Source of the DNA: an uncultured Alphaproteobacteria bacterium
GTDB taxonomy: Bacteria; Pseudomonadota; Alphaproteobacteria; Rickettsiales; Midichloriaceae
Assembly: GCA_903860855.1 (NCBI GenBank)
Contig: CAIOSF010000073.1
Location: forward strand, 1 to 7,809
Length of the DNA stretch: 7,809 bases
Direction: 5' to 3'
The translations under genes and the position numbers were made by a program. Shown here one piece after another: positions 1 through 4,910 of this stretch. Positions within the stretch are counted from its first letter, which is position 1, and each line of letters begins with the position of its first letter. A model generated the notes under the pieces. It was not told where the DNA came from. It worked only from the letters and a program-made list of their open reading frames with translations, and searched no databases.

Positions 1-429
1 ATGGGAATGTTCGATGGACTTTTTACTGGTATGAATACTCATCAGGCATTGGCAATGAAAGATATACTGCAGGGTGAGGATGTGTTAGCAAATATAGCGA
101 TAGCCGTTACTTCGGATATGAAAATTTCGTTCGATATAGCTTATGATAATGCCTACAAAGATATAACAGGGAAAGATGATCAGAGCATGAACGAGCTTCT
201 TGGCAGTAATCCACTCAATACTGGCAAAGCAGCTCAGCTGATAACAAGAAAAGTATACAGAGATATAATGGGCAAAGAATTCTTTGATGGTAGCTTATCT
301 AAAATAGAAGCCTATATTAATGGTGGTAAGGCTGCAGTGTGCCGTCTATCTTATGGTGCTGCATGGGGTTTGGGAGTGATCATAAGGGAGTTACTCTTGG
401 GACGTGTACAAGAAGAAAGGGAAATATAG
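1..429 (+). CDS. Hypothetical protein, possibly 5'-partial
   Basis: I do not recognise this protein. It reads as 142 residues from the first base of the window to a TAG stop, so the true start may lie upstream and no ribosome binding site can be checked. It contains several acidic and polar helices, then a C-terminal stretch (about residues 108-134) rich in Ala, Gly, Leu and Ile that could be a buried or amphipathic helix but is too broken by charged residues for a confident membrane span. There is no signal peptide and no catalytic motif I can name. A rod-binding or FlgJ-like flagellar protein was considered because fliQ lies downstream, but no signature supports it. Codon use is similar to its neighbours, and the length of the open frame makes a real gene more likely than not. 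Confidence 0.5.
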   Translation: MGMFDGLFTGMNTHQALAMKDILQGEDVLANIAIAVTSDMKISFDIAYDNAYKDITGKDDQSMNELLGSNPLNTGKAAQLITRKVYRDIMGKEFFDGSLSKIEAYINGGKAAVCRLSYGAAWGLGVIIRELLLGRVQEEREI

Positions 430-471
430 ATGAGGCTCTGCATTCACTTCAGGGTATAAAAATGCGCAGCA

Positions 472-530
472 GTGGACAAACCAAAAGGCGAAGTCAAAGC
501 GGCAATAGTTGAAAGCGGCATCCGGTATTA
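472..530 (+). repeat. Dispersed repeat, copy A (parts I and II)
   Basis: Near-complete copy of the family found again at 3781-3846 and, inverted, at 4795-4872. It shares the exact 16-mer aaggcgaagtcaaagc (485-500) with 3801-3816. Part II (491-530) aligns without gaps to the other two part II copies, with 31 of 40 identities to each by hand alignment. Part I (472-490) has one extra base relative to copy B, which shifts any reading frame, so this looks like a non-coding repeat and not a protein relic. Confidence 0.7.
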
Positions 531-562
531 CTCTCGATCGGTGATGACTTGGTGTAACCTAC

Positions 563-590
563 TTGTTTCACGACTTATATCAACTATATA
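563..590 (+). promoter_or_regulatory. Weak candidate promoter upstream of htpG
   Basis: TTGTTT (563-568), a 16-nt spacer and TATATA (585-590) form a sigma70-like pair that would give a leader of about 170 nt before htpG. The -35 box is poor and AT-rich DNA produces such pairs by chance. I see no heat-shock sigma32 pair (CTTGAAA then CCCCAT) before htpG. Confidence 0.22.
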
Positions 591-653
591 TAGGTGTGTC
601 TGAATGCAGATGATGGGGCTTAAAGGAGTACCAGGTAAAAGCGTACCGATCTC

Positions 654-689
654 CAAATGCAATGGACAAGCCAAGGGCTAGGTCAAATT
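654..689 (+). repeat. Dispersed repeat, copy C (part I only)
   Basis: Begins caaatgcaatggacaagcc and matches 3781-3816 at 28 of 36 positions without gaps. The part II half is not recognisable after it, where the sequence becomes aattaaattagcatgg. It lies 124 bp after copy A in the same orientation. Confidence 0.6.
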
Positions 690-767
690 AAATTAGCATG
701 GAGAGTGGGGCGCTAAGTACCAACTGCATTTGCGTATAAATAAAACAAATTTGACTCTGAAACTTAA

Positions 768-3077
768 ATGGATAAAAAACACAACAGTCAACATATGCAT
801 GCCCAAGGCATGGCAAATAAAGATTCGTCACCCGAAAATAATGCATGGGATGGATCTAGCAAACTTCATATAGATGAATCTTACAAATTCGGTGCGGAAG
901 TTGATAAAATTCTTCATATGATGATCAACTCTATTTATACAAATAAAGATATTTTTCTTAGGGAACTAATCTCAAATGCCTCAGACGCCTGTGATAAACT
1001 GCGCTCTCTCTCCCTTCAAGATAACACACATAACTTACAGGATGAAGGCGAGGTTGAGGAGCGGAATCAGAAGTTCGACACAGCCATTAAACTGAACGCA
1101 GAGGAGTGTCAAAACTTTTTCATCACCATCACAATAGACAAGGCTAATCAAACTATTGCGATTGAAGATAATGGCATAGGAATGAATCGCCAAGAACTAA
1201 TAGATAACCTTGGGACTATAGCCAGCTCTGGCACCCAAAAGTTCTTAGCCAATTTAGCAAGTGGGATGGACAAATCCAAGGCCAAGTCACATGCAACAGA
1301 TGAATCTCAAATTCACTCGAATAAAGGGTCCGACCAAAAAAGCGACAGCCAACTTATCGGACAATTCGGCGTTGGTTTTTATGCCGCTTTCATGGTAGCT
1401 GATTCAATTGACGTTTATTCGACATCTGCTATTGACCACTCATCTCACCTATGGAGTTCAAATGGCAAAGATGGATTTACTATCTCGGACCTAACTACAA
1501 ACCCCTCAACAAAACTTTCTGAGCACTCGCCAAAGAGAGGAACAATAATCGTATTAAAACTTAAGCCCTCAGAGGTCGGCTTCCTTGATTCACACAAGAT
1601 TAAGCATATAGTTAAAACTTACTCAGATCATATAGCATTTCCAATCACTTTAGTTGATGAAGATGGACAATCTCAGCTCCTAAATAGTTCTACCGCCCTA
1701 TGGATGAGACCAAAGGATCAGATAAGCGAAAAAGACTACAAAGATTTCTATCATAATCTTTCCCACATGCCGGATGAACCATGGATGATAGCCCATAACA
1801 AGATTGAAGGACACATAGATTATACGAGTCTCCTCTACATCCCCGGCACTAAACCTTATGATTTATTTCATCCAGATCGTAAGGCCAGAGTTAAACTCTA
1901 TATTAAAAGAGTCTTCATAACTGATGATGGGGTGCAGATCATTCCACCTTATTTACGCTTTTTAAGAGGGATTATAGATTCAGAGGATCTCCCTCTAAAC
2001 ATTAGTCGCGAAATACTGCAGCATAATAGCGTCATAACCAAAATCCGAAAGTCTATTGTTAATCGCTTACTTAGAGATCTCAAGAAAAAATCAGAGAGCG
2101 ATGCGGAAAGCTTCGGCAAATTCTGGCAAAATTTTGGCGAAGTAATGAAAGAGGGCTTATGTGAAGCAGCTCTGGAAGAGAAAGAGCAGTTGCTTGAGGT
2201 TTGTAAGTTTTATTCCACCAACTCAGGCGAGAGACTCATAGGTCTTGATGAATACATAAACAACATGATTGACGGACAAGAGGAGATCTTTTTTCTGACA
2301 GGCACAAATATCGAAAGTTTAAAACAAAGCCCTGAGCTGGAAGGCTTCACACACAGAAACATAGACGTTTTACTTTTACATGACTATGTCGATGACTTTT
2401 GGGTTAACGTCATCAACCAATACAAAAATAAAGAGCTGAAGTCTATCACCTCTCCTAACATTGATTTAGATAAAATCAGGAAAATTCACCAATCTATGGC
2501 TGGGGAGCTTAGCGATGATCATACCGAAACGTCAAAGCAAGGAAAGTTAAAAAAAGATAGTCACAAAGATAAGTCTGCGATTGACCCTACCACCAAAGCA
2601 AATAATGATGACTTGATACGATACATCTCAGTGGTCCTTGGTGACAGAGTACGCAGCGTTCAGATATCAAACAAGCTTATTAACAGCCCAGCATGCCTTG
2701 CCCTGCCCGAAGGCTCAATGAATGCTCGAATGGAGAAAATGCTGATAGCTCAAAAGCAATTGAATCGCAAGAGTAGCAAAATATTGGAAATCAATCCAAC
2801 TCACCCACTTATGATGCAAATATCAAGGGCAATCTCAAATATGAAGGCAGCCACAATGAGAGCAGACGAAAAAGCGGATCAGAAAAGCGATAATGCCATG
2901 GACTTTAATAGAGAAGCACATCAAGTGCACGACAAAGCTATAGATACAAAAAGATGCCTTTCTGACTTAATAGAGATCATTTTTGACCAAGCGAGGCTAA
3001 TGGGAGGTGAAGATATAGAAAATCCCCGTGAATTTGCAAATAAAATGAATGGCTTTTTGTTGAAAGTTGAACTATAG
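768..3077 (+). CDS. htpG: Chaperone protein HtpG (bacterial Hsp90)
   Basis: ATP-dependent homodimeric cytosolic chaperone of the Hsp90 family. The N-terminal GHKL ATPase shows ELISNASDACDKLR (E66, N70, D73), the nucleotide loop DNGIGM (134-139), a serine/glycine-rich lid after it, and LIGQFGVGF (196-204). The middle domain has NISREILQ with the conserved ATP-sensing arginine at R414 and the FGKFWQNFG stretch near 449. The C-terminal dimerisation domain has ILEINPTHPL (672-681). All key residues look intact, so the protein is probably active. At 769 residues it is far longer than the usual 620-650. The excess is an N-terminal extension of about 35 residues and hydrophilic insertions near 165-193, 582-615 and 698-729. 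The first two insertions contain DNA resembling the intergenic repeat. No Shine-Dalgarno sequence precedes ATG 768; later in-frame ATGs at 795 and 810 are possible starts, since Hsp90 homology begins only around residue 37. Confidence 0.96.
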   Translation: MDKKHNSQHMHAQGMANKDSSPENNAWDGSSKLHIDESYKFGAEVDKILHMMINSIYTNKDIFLRELISNASDACDKLRSLSLQDNTHNLQDEGEVEERNQKFDTAIKLNAEECQNFFITITIDKANQTIAIEDNGIGMNRQELIDNLGTIASSGTQKFLANLASGMDKSKAKSHATDESQIHSNKGSDQKSDSQLIGQFGVGFYAAFMVADSIDVYSTSAIDHSSHLWSSNGKDGFTISDLTTNPSTKLSEHSPKRGTIIVLKLKPSEVGFLDSHKIKHIVKTYSDHIAFPITLVDEDGQSQLLNSSTALWMRPKDQISEKDYKDFYHNLSHMPDEPWMIAHNKIEGHIDYTSLLYIPGTKPYDLFHPDRKARVKLYIKRVFITDDGVQIIPPYLRFLRGIIDSEDLPLNISREILQHNSVITKIRKSIVNRLLRDLKKKSESDAESFGKFWQNFGEVMKEGLCEAALEEKEQLLEVCKFYSTNSGERLIGLDEYINNMIDGQEEIFFLTGTNIESLKQSPELEGFTHRNIDVLLLHDYVDDFWVNVINQYKNKELKSITSPNIDLDKIRKIHQSMAGELSDDHTETSKQGKLKKDSHKDKSAIDPTTKANNDDLIRYISVVLGDRVRSVQISNKLINSPACLALPEGSMNARMEKMLIAQKQLNRKSSKILEINPTHPLMMQISRAISNMKAATMRADEKADQKSDNAMDFNREAHQVHDKAIDTKRCLSDLIEIIFDQARLMGGEDIENPREFANKMNGFLLKVEL
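798..812 (+). other. Small perfect hairpin in the 5' end of htpG
   Basis: catgcc (798-803) and ggcatg (807-812) pair perfectly around a 3-nt loop, and the 3' arm contains the in-frame ATG at 810. It lies in the non-homologous N-terminal extension, so it could influence start choice if translation begins at 810. It may equally be chance. Confidence 0.25.
1266..1294 (+). repeat. Repeat part I inside htpG, in frame
   Basis: Reads atggacaaatccaaggcc and continues aagtcacatgc. The first 24 bases match the intergenic copy at 3788-3811 at 20 positions without a gap. It encodes MDKSKAKSHA, at the start of an insertion of about 25 residues that ordinary HtpG proteins lack between the ATP lid and LIGQFGVGF. 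Part II is not recognisable here. Confidence 0.5.
2529..2552 (+). repeat. Possible repeat part II fragment inside htpG
   Basis: The stretch acgtcaaagc followed by aaggaaagttaaaa matches part II of the copy at 3807-3830 at 19 of 24 positions. It falls inside the second htpG insertion (residues 582-615), a lysine- and acid-rich linker absent from typical HtpG. The A-richness weakens the case, so it is less certain than the copy at 1266. Confidence 0.35.
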
Positions 3078-3211
3078 ATAACATAGTTCTTGGACTGCTA
3101 GATTATAAATAGGCAAATAGAGCTTTTATAACAGTATATCATTAGATCATCTGATGATGATATCGGTATAACGATCTTTGTAATTAATTTTGTTATAGAC
3201 TCATTTACTCC

Positions 3212-3240
3212 TTGCACTAATATGATTTGTAATCTAGAAT
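3212..3240 (+). promoter_or_regulatory. Sigma70-like promoter for the 3292 ORF
   Basis: TTGCAC (3212-3217), a 17-nt spacer and TAGAAT (3235-3240) give a near-consensus pair with ideal spacing. Transcription would start near 3247, leaving a leader of about 45 nt before ATG 3292. This is the best promoter match in the window. Confidence 0.5.
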
Positions 3241-3291
3241 GCGCGTTATTCTGTTTTAAATTGTAATGCAATACTATATAGCGTCTCTCAT

Positions 3292-3645
3292 ATGCATCTT
3301 CTTAAATTAAAATCACAAAATGTATCATGCTTCGATGAATGGCAGATACAGATAATAGATGGCTTGCGCGCACTTACACGGGAGCTAGAGCTCTCTGTAG
3401 ACGATACAGCCAACTACACCCAGTCATTCGACAAAGTGATAGTGGTATCATACCTTAGAGTTGTATCAATAGCCATTGATGCCATCAGCACTGCTATTAA
3501 TGCAGCATGCATGTCTCGGTATACTGCTGTAATAAGTAATCTATATGAAATAGATAAAAAGGTAGATGCAGTCGTCGCAAAGGGAGGGCCTAAGAGGATC
3601 AGCGAATTTGCAAGTAAGCTTCTACAAACACTAAGTTGCAGCTGA
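3292..3645 (+). CDS. Hypothetical protein, 117 aa
   Basis: I do not recognise this protein. It is a small, probably all-helical soluble protein. The central part (about residues 48-75, VIVVSYLRVVSIAIDAIS onward) is hydrophobic but interrupted by Arg and Asp, which suggests a packed or amphipathic helix and not a membrane span. A Lys/Asp-rich helix and a short Gly-Gly-Pro turn follow. It has no signal peptide, metal-binding cysteine pattern or nucleotide-binding loop. No Shine-Dalgarno sequence precedes the ATG, but a good promoter lies 50-80 bp upstream. It stands alone between two non-coding gaps, so context does not suggest a role. A lineage-specific gene or a remnant of a longer gene are both possible. 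Confidence 0.5.
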   Translation: MHLLKLKSQNVSCFDEWQIQIIDGLRALTRELELSVDDTANYTQSFDKVIVVSYLRVVSIAIDAISTAINAACMSRYTAVISNLYEIDKKVDAVVAKGGPKRISEFASKLLQTLSCS

Positions 3646-3780
3646 GCAAAAGAGCGATACTATCTGAAGCTGATATAAGTGATACATCCTAAAATGCGAT
3701 GGGCAGACTGAGGGTACAGTAACTGAGAAATTGAAACTTAGATACACCTGTGCTAGTTTCCTACATGGAGTGGACGGAGT

Positions 3781-3846
3781 CAAATGTAATAGACAAGCCC
3801 AAGGCGAAGTCAAAGCATAAATAGTTAAAAGCAGGAACTGGTATCA
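3781..3846 (+). repeat. Dispersed repeat, copy B (parts I and II)
   Basis: The most complete copy. Part I (3781-3816) matches 654-689 at 28 of 36 positions; part II (3807-3846) matches 491-530 at 31 of 40 and the inverted copy at 4823-4862 at 33 of 40. Parts I and II overlap in the invariant core aagtcaaagc (3807-3816). It ends just before the palindrome cagatctg (3845-3852). Confidence 0.7.
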
Positions 3847-3880
3847 GATCTGCAGAAGCGTCTATGAAGCACTGCCAAGC

Positions 3881-3916
3881 AAGATAGTTATAATTAAAAG
3901 CGGAAATTGTAGTATA
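3881..3916 (+). repeat. Partial second part II of the repeat
   Basis: Contains tagttataattaaaagcgg and then aaattgtagtat, resembling the second half of part II with small gaps. It follows copy B by about 35 bp in the same orientation. The inverted copy near 4800 has a comparable trailing half-copy (tagttattaaaagcg when read on the minus strand), so the doubling may belong to the full element. Confidence 0.4.
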
Positions 3917-3957
3917 AAGCAAACAAGGAATGACGATATAGCGATTTAGAATGAAGC

Positions 3958-3987
3958 TTGAAATTCCTTAATATTATCATTTATTAT
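3958..3987 (+). promoter_or_regulatory. Candidate promoter of secB-fliQ
   Basis: TTGAAA (3958-3963), an 18-nt spacer and TATTAT (3982-3987) form a sigma70-like pair, giving a leader of about 85 nt before ATG 4079. The surrounding DNA is very AT-rich, which raises the chance of a false match. Confidence 0.35.
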
Positions 3988-4078
3988 CTCTTCACCCCGT
4001 ATTTCATCTTTATTTCTTCTGTATTATATTTTAGTACATAACTTCAGTTTAAATTTACATGATATTCACGAGATAAAA

Positions 4079-4522
4079 ATGAAAGACCTATCGACAAGCA
4101 ACAGTGCCGTAATAATCAGCGCCCAGTATATAAAAGATTTATCGTTTGAAAGCCCTCGCTCTCCCTACAGCTTAATCACTCAGGAGCAGCCAAGCATAGA
4201 CATATCTCTTGATATAAACGCTCAAACCATACACGAAGGAACCTTTGAGGTTGTGCTTAGTATTCGCGCTGATGCCACCAGCAAGGATGAGCCTGTGTTT
4301 ATTATTGACCTACACTATGCTGGATTATTCTCCATAGAGAATGAAGATCAGATAGCTGATAAAGAAATTGCCTTACTGGTCCATTGTCCAAACATTCTAT
4401 TTCCCTATGCCCGCCGCATCATCTCCGACACGGTCAGAGATGGTGGCTATCCTCCTTTAATGCTTGCGCCGATTGATTTTATGGGGTTATATCAGCAGAA
4501 GAAGAATCAACTTGCTGAATAG
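4079..4522 (+). CDS. secB: Protein-export chaperone SecB
   Basis: Cytosolic tetrameric chaperone that keeps preproteins unfolded and hands them to SecA for Sec-dependent export. The 147-residue length is near normal for alphaproteobacterial SecB. Family signatures are all present: QYIKDLSFESP (16-26), the strand YAGLFSI (80-86), CPNILFPYAR (103-112), GGYPPL (122-127) and PIDFMGLY (131-138). No Shine-Dalgarno sequence is convincing before the ATG (only gag about 10 nt upstream), but no other start fits the N-terminal homology better. The stop codon directly abuts the fliQ start, which implies co-transcription and probably translational coupling. In many alphaproteobacteria secB sits near timA/Tim44-like genes, so the fliQ partner here is unusual. 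Confidence 0.95.
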   Translation: MKDLSTSNSAVIISAQYIKDLSFESPRSPYSLITQEQPSIDISLDINAQTIHEGTFEVVLSIRADATSKDEPVFIIDLHYAGLFSIENEDQIADKEIALLVHCPNILFPYARRIISDTVRDGGYPPLMLAPIDFMGLYQQKKNQLAE

Positions 4523-4789
4523 ATGGAACCACATATGGTCATGGATATTGCGAGAGGCGCAGTTCTTGTAATGTTCAAGCTTGCTATGCCACTGCTCCTA
4601 GTGGCTTTGATTGTTGGTTTATTTATATCTCTGTTCCAGGCTCTGACTCAAATACAGGAACAGACCATATCCTTTGTTCCAAAGCTTATTGCTGTCTTTG
4701 TTACGCTAGCCTTAATGATGCCATACGCTGGCAAGGTTATGTCTGTGTTTACAGAAGAGATTATGTCAACAATAGTACGGCTCAAATGA
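4523..4789 (+). CDS. fliQ: Flagellar export-gate protein FliQ
   Basis: Inner-membrane subunit of the flagellar type III export gate, which assembles with FliP and FliR in the basal body. The length of 88 residues is typical. Two membrane helices are expected at about 18-38 and 52-72, and the diagnostic stretch SLFQALTQIQEQTISFVPK lies between and into them (36-54). That wording fits FliQ better than its virulence counterpart SctS. The ATG follows the secB TAG with no gap and has no close Shine-Dalgarno sequence, so it probably depends on ribosomes finishing secB. In-frame ATGs at 4535 and 4541 are alternatives. No other flagellar gene is visible, so whether a full flagellum exists cannot be judged from this window. 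The reading frame is intact and conserved, which argues for continued selection. Confidence 0.93.
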   Translation: MEPHMVMDIARGAVLVMFKLAMPLLLVALIVGLFISLFQALTQIQEQTISFVPKLIAVFVTLALMMPYAGKVMSVFTEEIMSTIVRLK

Positions 4790-4794
4790 GCCAA

Positions 4795-4872
4795 GTTATC
4801 GCTTTTAATAACTACAACTGCCTTATATCAGTTCCCGATTTTAACTACTGCTGCTTTGACTTGCGTCCATTA
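4795..4872 (-). repeat. Dispersed repeat, inverted copy E
   Basis: Read on the minus strand it runs taatggacg, then aagtcaaagc and agcagtagttaaaatcggga. Part II (4823-4862) matches copy B at 33 of 40 and copy A at 31 of 40. Part I is shortened by about 8-10 bases in its middle. A trailing half-copy of part II (tagttattaaaagcg) follows directly, at the low-coordinate end. The element fills most of the 121-bp fliQ-metG spacer, beginning 5 bp after the fliQ stop. Confidence 0.65.
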
Positions 4873-4883
4873 ACTGGTATTGC
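4856..4883 (+). promoter_or_regulatory. Candidate metG promoter using repeat sequence
   Basis: TTGACT (4856-4861), a 16-nt spacer and TATTGC (4878-4883) would start transcription about 20 nt before ATG 4911. The -35 hexamer is the complement of the agtcaa core of the inverted repeat copy, so the repeat itself may supply half of this promoter. The -10 box is mediocre. Confidence 0.3.
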
Positions 4884-4910
4884 TTACTGCTCTTCAATTA
4901 GTTTGGTCTT

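Larger units (their letters stand above)
430..767. other. Non-coding spacer with two repeat copies
   Basis: This 338-bp stretch has no credible ORF on either strand; only frames of a few dozen codons occur. It contains repeat copies at 472-530 and 654-689 and a weak promoter-like pair at 563-590. A partly matching inverted copy of the start of the second repeat lies at 719-734, so 653-734 could fold into a long-looped imperfect stem. I see no tRNA cloverleaf and no stem followed by a T-run. Confidence 0.6.
3646..4078. other. Non-coding spacer with repeats and secB promoter
   Basis: These 433 bp carry no credible gene. A 60-codon frame on the minus strand at 3631-3813 runs through the repeat and overlaps the end of the previous gene, so I do not accept it. 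The interval holds repeat copy B (3781-3846), a partial second part II (3881-3916), and, after 3955, an AT-rich pyrimidine-heavy leader with a promoter candidate for secB. I see no clear intrinsic terminator for the upstream gene. Confidence 0.6.

Noticed and set aside
3136..3163. Stem-like stretch after htpG (atatca paired with tgatat, tcat paired with atga)
   Set aside because: AT-only stem with a 5-nt bulge and no following T-run, so it is not a credible intrinsic terminator.
3631..3813. 60-codon open frame on the minus strand
   Set aside because: It overlaps the end of the 3292 gene and runs through the dispersed repeat. The same strand in the other repeat copies is frame-shifted, so it is not a conserved protein.
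4523..4789. FliQ as a virulence type III secretion SctS subunit
   Set aside because: The stretch SLFQALTQIQEQTISFVPK is the flagellar form, and no other injectisome gene is nearby.
4794..4813. agttat/ataact inverted repeat after fliQ as a terminator
   Set aside because: Only 6 AT-rich pairs, no T-run, and it falls within the inverted dispersed repeat.
472..4872. Repeats as a CRISPR array or as decayed transposase
   Set aside because: Copies are kilobases apart, in both orientations and diverged, with no regular spacers. Reading frames differ between copies because of indels.
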